Of a stretch of 64,000 nucleotides of DNA, positions 52,066-60,818 are shown piece by piece. Every line of letters begins with the position of its first letter. Within the stretch, counting starts at the first letter, position 1. Below the pieces are notes generated by a model, which worked only from the letters and a program-made list of their open reading frames with translations, searched no databases and was not told the DNA's origin. The translations under genes and the position numbers were made by a program. Source of the DNA: Aliirhizobium wenxiniae (lineage in GTDB: Bacteria; Pseudomonadota; Alphaproteobacteria; Rhizobiales; Rhizobiaceae); assembly GCF_019511445.1 (NCBI RefSeq), contig NZ_JAEUAN010000004.1, positions 295,165 through 359,164 on the forward strand. The letters run 5' to 3'.

Positions 52066-53031
52066 ATGAGTGCATCGCCCGCCATGACCCGCCCCGCAAT
52101 ACAGAACACCGGCATCACCACCGGCCTCGGCCTGATGATATTGGCCATGCTGATCGCACCATTGATCGACGTCTTTGCCAAGCTCGCGACGGCCAGTGCA
52201 TCTCCAACCATGATCACGATGGTGCGTTTCGTCTTCCAGGGCCTCTGCATGCTGCCGCTTGTGATCTGGGTACGCTCATGGCGCTCATTCTCGTGGGAAA
52301 TGAGCTTTTACCACGCGATCCGGGCCGCCATCATTACCATCTCCATGGTCTGTTTCGTGGCCACTCTGGCAGTCATGCCGGTTGCAGATGCCGTCGCCAT
52401 TTATTTTGTCGAGCCCATCATCCTCACCGTTCTTTCGAGCATATTCCTCAAGGAAGTCATTGGCTGGCGCCGTTACACGGCCTGCGCTGTAGGCTTTATC
52501 GGTGCGATGATCGTTATCCGTCCGAGCTTTCAGGAAATCGGTTACGTCGCTCTTTTACCGGTAGTGACAGCCTTTTGTATCGCGATCTTCGCCATGATGA
52601 CCCGCGCCCTCGCTCATCGTGAGGAGCCGTGGGCGATGCAGTTCCAGATGTCCCTCTGGGGCATCCCTATCTGCGCCATACTACTCGTTTTCGGAGAGGC
52701 TACGAATGTCGATTTTCTTGCGCCATCACTCCCTGACCTGACCACTTGGCTATGGATGGCCGCAGTCGGCGTCTTTGCCGCCGTCTCAGGCATCCTGAGT
52801 GTTTACGCCTACCGGGCAGCCCCCGCTTCCGTACTGGCCCCGATCCATTATCTGGAAATCGTCTCGGCCACACTCTTCGGCTGGCTGGTTTTCGGTGATT
52901 TCCCCGATCCGATCAAATGGATCGGCATCTCGATCATCATTGCATCCGGCCTCTACATCATCTGGCGCGAACGCCGCGTCGCCTCGATCAAGCCCGTCAC
53001 AAAGAGCGAAACGACATCGGTAGCCCCCTGA
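52066..53031 (+). CDS. EamA-family exporter, first gene of the CoA-transferase operon
   Basis: A 321-residue ten-helix DMT transporter with two EamA repeats (ILAMLIAPLIDVFAKLATASASP, then VADAVAIYFVEPIILTVLSSIFLKE; second repeat ending PASVLAPIHYLEIVSATLFGWLVFGDFPD). It stops two bases before the CoA-transferase ATG, so the three genes are probably one transcript. It may export a product or precursor of the pathway; that is inference from position. Confidence 0.88.
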   Translation: MSASPAMTRPAIQNTGITTGLGLMILAMLIAPLIDVFAKLATASASPTMITMVRFVFQGLCMLPLVIWVRSWRSFSWEMSFYHAIRAAIITISMVCFVATLAVMPVADAVAIYFVEPIILTVLSSIFLKEVIGWRRYTACAVGFIGAMIVIRPSFQEIGYVALLPVVTAFCIAIFAMMTRALAHREEPWAMQFQMSLWGIPICAILLVFGEATNVDFLAPSLPDLTTWLWMAAVGVFAAVSGILSVYAYRAAPASVLAPIHYLEIVSATLFGWLVFGDFPDPIKWIGISIIIASGLYIIWRERRVASIKPVTKSETTSVAP

Positions 53032-53033
53032 CC

Positions 53034-54263
53034 ATGGATAGAGCTGACAAAAAGCCGCCGCTTGCCGGCATCCGCGTCCTCGAACTTGCCCGGGTTCTCG
53101 CCGGTCCATGGGCGGGCCAGATGCTGGCAGACATGGGTGCCGACGTCATCAAGGTGGAAAACCCCGATGGTGGAGACGACACCCGTGCCTGGGGACCGCC
53201 CTTCGTCGAAAGCGTCGACGGCGAAAACCTGTCGGCCGCCTATTATCACTCGACCAATCGCGGCAAGCGCTCCATCGCCGTAGATCTGAAAACGGAAGAA
53301 GGTCAGGCGATGGTCCGCCGCCTCGCCGCACAATCCGATATCCTGATCGAAAATTTCAAGCTCGGCGGCCTGAAGAAATACGGCCTCGACTACGAGAGCC
53401 TGAAGGCAGTCAATCCGAAACTCGTCTATTGCTCGATCACCGGTTTCGGTCAAAACGGCCCTTATGCCAGCCTCGCTGGTTACGACTACATCGTTCAGGG
53501 CATGTCTGGCTTCATGTCGATCACCGGAGAGCCTGACGGCCAGCCGATGAAGGCAGGCGTGGCGATCGCCGATATTTTTACCGGCATCTATGCCGTCACC
53601 GCCATTCAGGCCGCGCTGATCCATGTAATGAAGACGGGAGAGGGTCAGCTTGTCGATATGGCCCTTCTCGACGTCATGTCCTCGGTTCTCGCCAACCAGA
53701 ACATGAACTACCTGATCTCCGGCATCTCGCCGGTCAAGCTCGGCAATGCCCACCCGAACATCTCGCCCTATGAAGTGATCCCCGTCCATGACGGCCACAT
53801 CATTCTCGCGGTCGGGAATGACGGCCAGTTCCGCCGTTTCTGCCGCATTCTCGGCATCGAGCATGTGGCCGATGATGAGCGTTACGCGACCAACAAGGCC
53901 CGCGTCGCCCATCGCATCGAAGTCCGCAGCCTGCTTCTGGCCGAGACATCCAAATGGACCAAGGCCGACCTTCTCGCCGCCTGTGGCGAAAACGCGGTGC
54001 CTGTCGGCCCGATCAATTCGATCGGAGAAATGTTTGAAGACCCGCAGGTCAACGCGCGCGGCCTGCGCGTCGATCTTGAAGCGGCCGACGGCACGATCAT
54101 TCCGGGCGTGAGGAGCCCGATCGTGCTGTCCGAGACACCTCTCAACTATCAACGTCCTAGCCCCAAAATTGGCGAGCATACGGATGAAATTCTGGCAGAA
54201 CTGACTGTTATCGAGGAGGAGAGCAATCGATGGGAACCACCACCAGAACCGGCGGCCAGCTGA
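53034..54263 (+). CDS. Family III CoA-transferase (CaiB/BaiF type)
   Basis: A 409-residue CoA-transferase. RVLELARVLAGPWAGQMLADMGADVIKVE (written in blocks: RVLELARVLAGPW, LADMGADVIKVE) binds CoA; the catalytic aspartate is D180 in the IADIFTGIYA motif. It should move CoA between two organic acids. The next gene overlaps it by 34 bases. Relatives include formyl-CoA, succinyl-CoA:mesaconate and carnitine CoA-transferases; the substrate here is not readable. The neighbouring ThDP enzyme does not look like oxalyl-CoA decarboxylase, so an oxalate pathway is not supported. Confidence 0.88.
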   Translation: MDRADKKPPLAGIRVLELARVLAGPWAGQMLADMGADVIKVENPDGGDDTRAWGPPFVESVDGENLSAAYYHSTNRGKRSIAVDLKTEEGQAMVRRLAAQSDILIENFKLGGLKKYGLDYESLKAVNPKLVYCSITGFGQNGPYASLAGYDYIVQGMSGFMSITGEPDGQPMKAGVAIADIFTGIYAVTAIQAALIHVMKTGEGQLVDMALLDVMSSVLANQNMNYLISGISPVKLGNAHPNISPYEVIPVHDGHIILAVGNDGQFRRFCRILGIEHVADDERYATNKARVAHRIEVRSLLLAETSKWTKADLLAACGENAVPVGPINSIGEMFEDPQVNARGLRVDLEAADGTIIPGVRSPIVLSETPLNYQRPSPKIGEHTDEILAELTVIEEESNRWEPPPEPAAS

Positions 54264-55891
54264 TCGTCGACGCGCTGAAGGCAAACGGCGTCAAACAGGT
54301 TTCCTGCGTACCGGGCGAAAGCTACCTCGCAGTCCTTGATGCGCTCTATGAAAGCGGCATCGATGTCATGGTCTGCCGCCAGGAGGGTGGCGCGGCGATG
54401 ATGGCCGATAGCTGGGGCAGGCTTTCGGGCGAACCCGGCATCTGCATGGTCACCCGCGGCCCCGGCGCCACCAACGCCTCTGCCGGCCTTCACGTCGCAA
54501 AGCAGGATTCGATCCCGATGATCCTCTTCGTCGGCCAGATCGGCCGCGACATGAAGGAGCGCGAGGCTTTTCAGGAAGTCGAATACCGGCGCGCCTTTAC
54601 AGAATTCGCCAAATGGGTGGGTGAGATCGATGACGCCCGCCGCATCCCCGAATTCGTCACACGCGCCTTTTCCGTCGCCACGTCCGGTCGCCCCGGCCCC
54701 GTCGTGCTGACGCTGCCGGAAGACATGCTGGTCGAGGAAGTCGAGGCGCCGCAGGCTCGCCCCTACACCCGCGTCGAAAGCCATCCCGGAAAGCCGCAGA
54801 TCGCGGAATTCGAAAAGCTGCTGAAGGAGTCGCAGCGCCCGATGGTCATTCTCGGCGGAACCCGCTGGACCGAGGAGGCGGTAGCAGAGTTCCAGCAATT
54901 CGCCAGCCGCTTCAAGCTGCCGATCGGCTGCTCCTTCCGCCGCCAGATGTTGTTCGACAACCTGAATCCGTCCTATGCGGGTGATGTCGGCATCGGCATC
55001 AATCCGGCGCTAGCCAAGGAGATCAAGGAAAGCGATCTCCTGATTCTCATCGGCAGCCGCATGTCGGAAATGCCGTCATCGAGTTATACGCTGATAGACA
55101 TCCCCTATCCGCAACAAAAACTCGTCCATGTCTTCCCCGATCCGGAAGAACTCGGTCGCCTCTACCGCCCGGATCTCGCCATCTGCGCCGCACCGGCCGA
55201 ATTCGTCGCTGCCCTCAAGGATCTAGAGCCGCCGGCCCTGCCTCTCTGGGCCGAGCGCAAGTCGGCCATGCATGACGCCTATCTGAAATGGTCGACGCCG
55301 CCCGAAAGCGGTCCCGGCAACGTCCACATGGGACCGATCATGGCCTGGATCGAGGAAAACACGCCAAAGGACGCGATCTTCACCAATGGTGCGGGCAATT
55401 ACGCCACATGGCTGCACCGCTTCCACCGCTTCCAGCGATACAACACCCAGTCGGCCCCGACCTCCGGCTCGATGGGCTACGGCCTGCCCGCGGCGGTCGC
55501 CGCCAAGAAACTGTTCCCCGAACGCGAAGTCGTCTGCTTTGCCGGCGACGGCTGCTTCATGATGCATGGACAGGAGTTCATCACCGCCGTGCGCTACGAT
55601 CTTCCGATCATCACGGTTCTGGTCAACAACGGCATCTACGGCACGATCCGCATGCACCAGGAGCGTGAATATCCCGGCCGCGTCAGCGGCACCGATCTCG
55701 TCAATCCGGATTTCGTCGCCTATGCCAAGGCGTTTGGCGGTCACGGTGAACTGGTGGAAAAGACCGAGGAATTCGGCCCCGCCTATTTGCGCGCCCGTGA
55801 AAGTGGCAAGCCCGCCATCATCGAAGTCAGGCTCGACCCGGAAGCCATCACACCAGCGAGAACCCTGACGCAGATCCGCGACAAGCTTTGA
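54230..55891 (+). CDS. ThDP-dependent enzyme, acetolactate synthase-like
   Basis: A 553-residue three-domain ThDP enzyme. The catalytic glutamate is E52 (CRQEGGAAMMAD). The ThDP/Mg site GDG (439-441) is followed about 25 residues on by NNGIYG. Domain order (PYR, central TPP_enzyme_M, PP) fits the acetohydroxyacid synthase/benzoylformate decarboxylase group. No small subunit is nearby. It overlaps the CoA-transferase by 34 bases, so the two enzymes are probably made together and act in one pathway. Substrate unknown. Confidence 0.85.
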   Translation: MGTTTRTGGQLIVDALKANGVKQVSCVPGESYLAVLDALYESGIDVMVCRQEGGAAMMADSWGRLSGEPGICMVTRGPGATNASAGLHVAKQDSIPMILFVGQIGRDMKEREAFQEVEYRRAFTEFAKWVGEIDDARRIPEFVTRAFSVATSGRPGPVVLTLPEDMLVEEVEAPQARPYTRVESHPGKPQIAEFEKLLKESQRPMVILGGTRWTEEAVAEFQQFASRFKLPIGCSFRRQMLFDNLNPSYAGDVGIGINPALAKEIKESDLLILIGSRMSEMPSSSYTLIDIPYPQQKLVHVFPDPEELGRLYRPDLAICAAPAEFVAALKDLEPPALPLWAERKSAMHDAYLKWSTPPESGPGNVHMGPIMAWIEENTPKDAIFTNGAGNYATWLHRFHRFQRYNTQSAPTSGSMGYGLPAAVAAKKLFPEREVVCFAGDGCFMMHGQEFITAVRYDLPIITVLVNNGIYGTIRMHQEREYPGRVSGTDLVNPDFVAYAKAFGGHGELVEKTEEFGPAYLRARESGKPAIIEVRLDPEAITPARTLTQIRDKL

Positions 55892-55956
55892 TGCCTGGAC
55901 GTGAGCATTCGCTCAAAAACTCAGGAACCAATCTAACGCCATGCCGTTGATGCGGC

Positions 55957-56079
55957 ATGACAAATGAAACGAAACGCAAAGCACTGGGAGGCATGTCGAC
56001 CTTCGTGGCCGTCATCTTCCTCATCGCAATCGCCCTTATGGCCTTTTATCTTTTCGGCATGACACCCGGCGAAGCCTGA
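55957..56079 (+). CDS. 40-residue membrane micro-protein
   Basis: The frame starts MTNETKRKALGGMS, then a hydrophobic helix TFVAVIFLIAIALMAFYLF and the end GMTPGEA. An internal ATG (residue 13) has GGGAGG only one base away, so the true start is uncertain. It ends 13 bases before a terminator. It lies 65 bases after the ThDP gene and may be the last gene of that operon. No family recognised. Confidence 0.5.
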   Translation: MTNETKRKALGGMSTFVAVIFLIAIALMAFYLFGMTPGEA

Positions 56080-56092
56080 CCAACCGATACCC

Positions 56093-56122
56093 AAAAGGGG
56101 CTGGATCTTCCGGCCCCTTTTG
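56093..56122 (+). terminator. Terminator after the ThDP operon/micro-gene
   Basis: AAAAGGGGC and GCCCCTTTT-type arms pair around about 10 bases and end in TTTTGATATT. Confidence 0.7.
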
Positions 56123-56172
56123 ATATTCGCTGCAATGTTAAGAACCGCATTCGACTGCGGATCGATCGAAAA

Positions 56173-56532
56173 TCACAGACCAAGTTCACGCTTGAACACG
56201 GCAGCCAAACGAGTGCAAAACTCTACGGTTATCTGCTTGTCGGACAAAGCGTAGGCCCGCGTCGTGGTCCGCTGGATGGACTTGAAAGCTTTTTCCGTTT
56301 CCGCCTGCGGGTCAGCATAGCTACTGCGCGCATATTTCAGGAACAGCGCCTTGGAATCCCACACCATGGAAGGGCGTTTGTAGCGAATATCGCAGGCCCG
56401 TGCATAAACCATAGCCTGGGCTGCCACATCCAATTCCGAGCCCTTGGGCACGGAAGGCAGGGTTTGAGAATGCGCCACGGATGCCAGCAGGCTACCGGCG
56501 ATGGAGATTGCAAGCAGGCGTGCTTTCAGCAT
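56173..56532 (-). CDS. Small periplasmic protein of unknown function
   Basis: A 119-residue protein with a signal peptide (to about residue 22, AHS-QT). The mature part is helical with two cysteines (ACDIRYK and EFCTRLA) that could form a disulfide. No family recognised. It starts 16 bases downstream of ridA on the same strand and could be co-transcribed with it. The ribosome binding site is weak. Confidence 0.6.
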   Translation of the reverse strand: MLKARLLAISIAGSLLASVAHSQTLPSVPKGSELDVAAQAMVYARACDIRYKRPSMVWDSKALFLKYARSSYADPQAETEKAFKSIQRTTTRAYALSDKQITVEFCTRLAAVFKRELGL

Positions 56533-56548
56533 CCGTGGCGCTCTCTTA

Positions 56549-56890
56549 TCAGATTGCGGCGGTTACGATGAACTCGACCTTGTACTTCGGAGCAGCAAGA
56601 GCGGCTTCGCTCGTTGCACGTGCCGGCGGGTTGGCCGGGTCGATCCAGGCTTCCCAGACGGCATTCATCTCGCCGAAGGTGGACATGTCGGAGAGGTAGA
56701 TGATCGTCTGCAGGATCTTCGACTTGTCGGAGCCGGCGGCGGCCAGCAGGCGATCGACTTCAGCCAGCGCGTCCTTGCACTGATCGGTAACGGTTTCGCC
56801 TTCACCAACCTGGCCGGCGAGATAAACGGTGTTGCCGTGTACGACTGCGCCGCTCATGCGGGCGCCGGGCTCGATGCGCTTGATGCTCAT
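56549..56890 (-). CDS. ridA: RidA family enamine/imine deaminase
   Basis: A 113-residue RidA/YjgF/UK114 protein. NTVYLAGQVGEGETVTDQCKDAL, IIYLSDMSTFGEMNAVWEAW and NPPARATSEAALA match the family; the arginine in PARAT is the usual active-site residue. It clears reactive enamines in the cytoplasm, though many paralogues are untested. AGGAG lies 8 bases before ATG 56890. Confidence 0.9.
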   Translation of the reverse strand: MSIKRIEPGARMSGAVVHGNTVYLAGQVGEGETVTDQCKDALAEVDRLLAAAGSDKSKILQTIIYLSDMSTFGEMNAVWEAWIDPANPPARATSEAALAAPKYKVEFIVTAAI

Positions 56891-56960
56891 GGGAATGCTC
56901 CTGAATGCTGAGCTTTGGGAAAAGCACGGCACGAAAAACGCACCATGCGCGAAAAACTGG

Positions 56961-57299
56961 TTAGCCCTTGAAACGCTGGGCCTGCTCGTAGATCGCGGTC
57001 GAGCGGGCGCCCGAACGGCAGAAGCCGAGCATCGGCTTGTGGAACTCTTCCAGCACATCCGCCATCTCGGTCACGCCTTCGGGCGTCAGGCCCATGCGGC
57101 CGACCGGGATGTGGCGGATTTCAAGGCCAAGCTCCTTGGCTCGTGCTTCGATCTCGGCGAAATGCGGCTGGCCAGGTTCTTCCTCGTCGGGGCGATTGCA
57201 GACAAGAGACTTGAAGCCGAGCGCCTTGATCTCATCCAGTTCCTCGACTGTGATCTGACCGGAAACCGAATACTCGTCGTTGATCTGGCGGATATCCAT
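56961..57299 (-). CDS. TIGR01244 family phosphatase/sulfurtransferase-like protein
   Basis: A 112-residue protein with the pattern VSGQITVEELDEIKALGFKSLVCNRPDEE and the active-site loop FCRSGARS (CxxGxRS), as in dual-specificity phosphatase-like and Blh (beta-lactamase hydrolase-like) N-terminal domains. It may handle persulfides or act as a phosphatase. GGAGG lies 7 bases before ATG 57299. It precedes ridA by about 70 bases on the same strand. Confidence 0.8.
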   Translation of the reverse strand: MDIRQINDEYSVSGQITVEELDEIKALGFKSLVCNRPDEEEPGQPHFAEIEARAKELGLEIRHIPVGRMGLTPEGVTEMADVLEEFHKPMLGFCRSGARSTAIYEQAQRFKG

Positions 57300-57374
57300 G
57301 GCGCAACCTCCATTTTTTTGTGGCGCAAGCATTACGCGGTGGTTTGACAAGCGTCAACGGAAGATCGCCGCGTC

Positions 57375-58214
57375 TCAGGCGAAGGCAAAGCGAAGCGCAT
57401 ATTCCGCAGTTTCACCCGGCTGCAGCGACATCAGCTCGCCACTCTCCGCAAGCTCTTTCCGGCTAGCAAGACGATGCGAAACCGGCTCTATCCCGAGCAC
57501 ATGCGCCGGGTCCTTCTGGTTTCGCCACACTTGGAGATAGGGCAGACTGTCGGTCTTGAATCGTACCCTTAGCGTCGAGCCGCCAAGTGCCGCGATCGGA
57601 CCGAGCGACACCTCTGCCCATTCTTCGCCCTCACGCTGTGCCGGCACGCAGAAAACGCTGCCCGGATCCGGCCCGAAACTCCACGGCACCTCTCCGCCCT
57701 CGATCATCTCACCCGACAGATGCACCGCATCGTCGAACAGCCATGCGCCGATATTCATGTGATACATATGCACCCGCGCCATCGGCTTATCGCCCGTATT
57801 GGTCACCCGGTCATGCAGGCACACTTCGCCGGTCTGGCTGTCAATCCGCCAATGGCGCTCCAGCAGCGCCTTACCACCATCGGCTGTCGTCACGGCCACC
57901 TCTGCGCGGCATTCAGCATCCTCGCCCTGCATATCCCAGAACGTAATCCTGGCAGGATGAGACGAGTAGGAGCCGTGCAACGAATATTTTCTGTCAGAGG
58001 CTTTGCCTTCGATCGCCTCCGGATGACGGATATGATCCGGCCCGCAGGTGAAGAGAAATCCTTCGAGCGAATGATCGATTCGCGGGTCCCCGTCATCGGG
58101 AATTGCCCGCCCCGGCGCGACATCGGTTCCATTCACGAAGCAGCTTCCGATATCCAGAACCGAGCTTTCATCCAGAAGAAGCCGCGGCCCCAGCGCCGCT
58201 GCAAAGCTTTTCAT
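57375..58214 (-). CDS. Aldose-1-epimerase/mutarotase-like protein (DUF4432)
   Basis: A 279-residue beta-sandwich protein. The pattern HGSYSSHPARIT, then DRVTNTGDKPMARVHMYHMNIG, and WRNQKDPAHVLGIEPVSHRL near the end matches the galactose-mutarotase superfamily, DUF4432 branch. It probably acts on a sugar, but the substrate is unknown. ATG 58214 has GGAGGA at 7 bases; two in-frame ATGs lie just upstream. It is read alone, divergent from the L,D-transpeptidase. Confidence 0.78.
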   Translation of the reverse strand: MKSFAAALGPRLLLDESSVLDIGSCFVNGTDVAPGRAIPDDGDPRIDHSLEGFLFTCGPDHIRHPEAIEGKASDRKYSLHGSYSSHPARITFWDMQGEDAECRAEVAVTTADGGKALLERHWRIDSQTGEVCLHDRVTNTGDKPMARVHMYHMNIGAWLFDDAVHLSGEMIEGGEVPWSFGPDPGSVFCVPAQREGEEWAEVSLGPIAALGGSTLRVRFKTDSLPYLQVWRNQKDPAHVLGIEPVSHRLASRKELAESGELMSLQPGETAEYALRFAFA

Positions 58215-58404
58215 TGGCATTTCCTCCAAAATCTCACGACGCGTTTACCAAGGGTGAGCGGAATTTAATGATTCATTCATTGCAAACTGGGATTTTTCCA
58301 TACAAGCGTCAAATTTAGCTTGTCAGTCAATGCACATAGCAAACGGGAACCAAGCACCCACATTCCCGATTACAGCAGTGTGCAACATTATAATCGGTGA
58401 GAAC

Positions 58405-59799
58405 GTGAAGCGCTCTTTTCTTTTCGGCATCAGTCTTGCGGTTCTGGGAGCCTCGTTCGTTCCTGCGGCGGCGCAGTCACGTTACCAGCAATATTCCGAC
58501 GGCCCCGTTCTCGTTGCACCGGATGGAGCGATCCTCGATTACAGGCCGGACGGGCGCGACGTCATCGTCAGCCGTGATGGTGCCGGACGCAGGGTCTATA
58601 TCGATCATTACGGCAACATCGTCGCCACCGAAATGCGTCAAGGTGGCCAGCGGCAACGTTATGAAGAATATCCCGAAGCGCCGCGCGGTTATCGCAACCA
58701 GCGCCAGGTGGAAACCTACCCTTCACGCTACGACAACAGAGGCGGATATCAGGATTACCGCCAGTATCGCCCCGAAGAGCCGGGTTCGGTAACCGGCTCC
58801 ATTGGCGGCTCCGTCACCCGCATGCCTCTCGACCGACAGGAACTTCCGGGCGTCGATCAGACCTATCCGGAAGAGGCCTCGCTCGAGCCGAACCCAAGCC
58901 TGCCGCCGGCAGACACCCTGCATCCGAACAAGCCGGTCATCACCGTCACCAAGAAGCCGCAGGCGGAAATCGCAGCCATTCAGGTTTTTCTTGACCGCGA
59001 AGGCATTTCACCCGGCGTCATCGACGGCCATCTCGGCGACAACGTCAACAAGGCGATCGCCGCCTGGCAGGAAATGACGGGTGAAACGCTCGATCCGAAC
59101 AATTCCGAAGAAATCATGCAGCGACTCACCTATTCCGGCGGCATGCCGATCGTCGATTATACGATCACCGCATCGGACGCCGCCGGCCCCTATGTCGCCT
59201 CGATCCCGGACGACTACGCCCACAAGGCGGTGATGCCGGCCATGTCATTTACCTCGGTGACGGAAAAGCTGGCCGAGCAGTTCCATATGGATGAGGGCTA
59301 CCTGAAGGCGCTCAATCCGAATGCCGACTTCTCCATCCCCGGCACGATCATCAAGGTCATCAATCCCGGCCAGCCGAAGACCGGCCAGGTAACGCGCATC
59401 ATCGCCGACAAGGCCCGCAAGCAGGTCTTCGCCTATGGTGCCGACGGTAACCTGATCTCCGCCTATCCGGCAACAATCGGCTCGTCCGACACCCCCTCTC
59501 CATCGGGCAACCACACAGTCCAGCGCATCGCGCTCGACCCGGGCTATACCTACAATCCGAAGATCAACTTCACCCAGGGCAACAACACCCAGATCCTGCA
59601 GATCCCGCCGGGCCCGAACGGTCCTGTCGGCACGGTCTGGATTGCGCTCTCCAAGCCCACTTACGGCATCCACGGCACGCCGGAACCGTCAAAGATCGGC
59701 AAGACCAACAGCCACGGCTGTATCCGCCTGACCAACTGGGATGCGACAGAACTTGCCAAGATGGTGAAGCCCGGCACGACCGTCGAGTTTGTCGACTAA
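58405..59799 (+). CDS. L,D-transpeptidase (YkuD) with PG-binding and LysM-like domains
   Basis: A 464-residue exported enzyme. Signal peptide to about residue 22 (AAA-QS), a tyrosine/glutamine-rich stretch, a peptidoglycan-binding domain (about 188-225), a LysM-like segment (about 278-315) and the YkuD domain with H...NSHGC439IRL. It forms 3-3 cross-links or attaches proteins to murein. The GTG at 58405 starts the signal sequence directly (GGTGAG upstream). Such enzymes dominate in polar-growing Rhizobiales. Confidence 0.9.
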   Translation: MKRSFLFGISLAVLGASFVPAAAQSRYQQYSDGPVLVAPDGAILDYRPDGRDVIVSRDGAGRRVYIDHYGNIVATEMRQGGQRQRYEEYPEAPRGYRNQRQVETYPSRYDNRGGYQDYRQYRPEEPGSVTGSIGGSVTRMPLDRQELPGVDQTYPEEASLEPNPSLPPADTLHPNKPVITVTKKPQAEIAAIQVFLDREGISPGVIDGHLGDNVNKAIAAWQEMTGETLDPNNSEEIMQRLTYSGGMPIVDYTITASDAAGPYVASIPDDYAHKAVMPAMSFTSVTEKLAEQFHMDEGYLKALNPNADFSIPGTIIKVINPGQPKTGQVTRIIADKARKQVFAYGADGNLISAYPATIGSSDTPSPSGNHTVQRIALDPGYTYNPKINFTQGNNTQILQIPPGPNGPVGTVWIALSKPTYGIHGTPEPSKIGKTNSHGCIRLTNWDATELAKMVKPGTTVEFVD

Positions 59800-59841
59800 G
59801 ACTACCCGGGATCAAACGGGATCCATACTCCCATAACGACA

Positions 59842-59863
59842 ATGGCCGGCGAAAGCCGGCCAT
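59842..59863. terminator. Hairpin between the L,D-transpeptidase and parA-like gene
   Basis: TGGCCGGC and GCCGGCCA pair around GAAA. The T-run is poor on both strands, so termination may be weak. It lies between convergent genes. Confidence 0.45.
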
Positions 59864-59889
59864 AAACATGTCTGGTCGAGAAACAGGTT

Positions 59890-60606
59890 TCAGGCAGAAC
59901 TGCGACCAAGCCCGATGAGCCGTGCAGCCGCGCTGCGCGTCATCCTTGTCGGCATCAGGCGCAGAACCTCCGCCGCATAGGCGCGGACATTCTCCTTCGC
60001 CTTCTCGACATTGCTGACTTTCGCTGGGTCCATGCTGTAAAGCGTCCCGCCGGTCTCGAACAGTTCCCTGAACGCGGTTCGTTCGCCGATCGGCGTGGCA
60101 AGCACATTGACGCCCTTTGCGGCAAGCAGACCCTTGATGGCGAGCAGCGCCTTGGTCGTGACCATCGAGGTGACGCGCGTGAGTACGACGGAATGGGCGA
60201 TATCCAGACGCCCCTTTTCCTTCATCACCGCCAAAAGATCGAGAATCTGCGCCGCTCCCTTGGCATCCATGGCCGAGCCCTGCACCGGGATGAAGACATG
60301 ATCGGAAAGCCCGAGCGCCGTCGTCACCAGCGCATCGCGAGCGCCCGCGAGATCAATGATGAAATAGTCGGTGACGGAAGCCATCTCGCGCAGATGACAG
60401 TGAAGCGAGGCGATCGTCACTTCAGAGATAACCTCGATATTCCGCACCTTGCCGGATACTTCCTGCCACTGACTGATCCAGCGCTGCGGATCGGCGTCGA
60501 TGATCGTGATGCGAAATCCCTGATGAGCAAGCTCGGTCGCCAGCAACAGTGCTGCGGTCGTCTTGCCCGCACCGCCCTTGGCATTGGCGAAAGATATGAC
60601 TGGCAT
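59890..60606 (-). CDS. Orphan ParA/MinD-like ATPase
   Basis: A 238-residue deviant-Walker P-loop ATPase with KGGAGKTT (10-17, signature lysine K10), IDADPQRWISQW and DLAGARDALVTTA. No parB or parS is nearby and it is not the chromosomal parA in the repABC or parAB sense. Orphan ParA proteins position cargo such as chemoreceptors, secretion or plasmid-transfer complexes. The DADPQ..W region is VirC1-like. AGGA lies 8 bases before ATG 60606. Confidence 0.82.
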   Translation of the reverse strand: MPVISFANAKGGAGKTTAALLLATELAHQGFRITIIDADPQRWISQWQEVSGKVRNIEVISEVTIASLHCHLREMASVTDYFIIDLAGARDALVTTALGLSDHVFIPVQGSAMDAKGAAQILDLLAVMKEKGRLDIAHSVVLTRVTSMVTTKALLAIKGLLAAKGVNVLATPIGERTAFRELFETGGTLYSMDPAKVSNVEKAKENVRAYAAEVLRLMPTRMTRSAAARLIGLGRSSA

Positions 60607-60762
60607 TTTCCATCCTTGGCGGGTGATGCGCCGCACCGGTCTTCACGAAGCAGCGCCCCGACGTGGGACGGCGCGAAACATCATTTACCAACCATCATTG
60701 ACCGAAACTTGTCTCCCGACATGCGAAAGCAGGAATGAGCGCCACTGATGCATCACTGCATC

Positions 60763-60794
60763 AAAAAGGCGGCCATCCGATGGATAACCGCCTT
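60763..60794 (-). terminator. Terminator after the APC permease
   Basis: On the minus strand AAGGCGG and CCGCCTT pair with an inner ATCC/GGAT stem and are followed by TTTTT. Confidence 0.75.
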
Positions 60795-60818
60795 CCGCTT
60801 TCTATCACACGAGGTTGA

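Noticed and set aside
52953..54284. 443-codon minus-strand frame opposite the CoA-transferase
   Set aside because: It is a shadow of the CoA-transferase; the opposite strand carries the family motifs.
53034..55891. Oxalate degradation pair (formyl-CoA transferase plus oxalyl-CoA decarboxylase)
   Set aside because: The ThDP enzyme lacks the Oxc-like N-terminal sequence and looks acetolactate-synthase-like, so the oxalate label is not supported.
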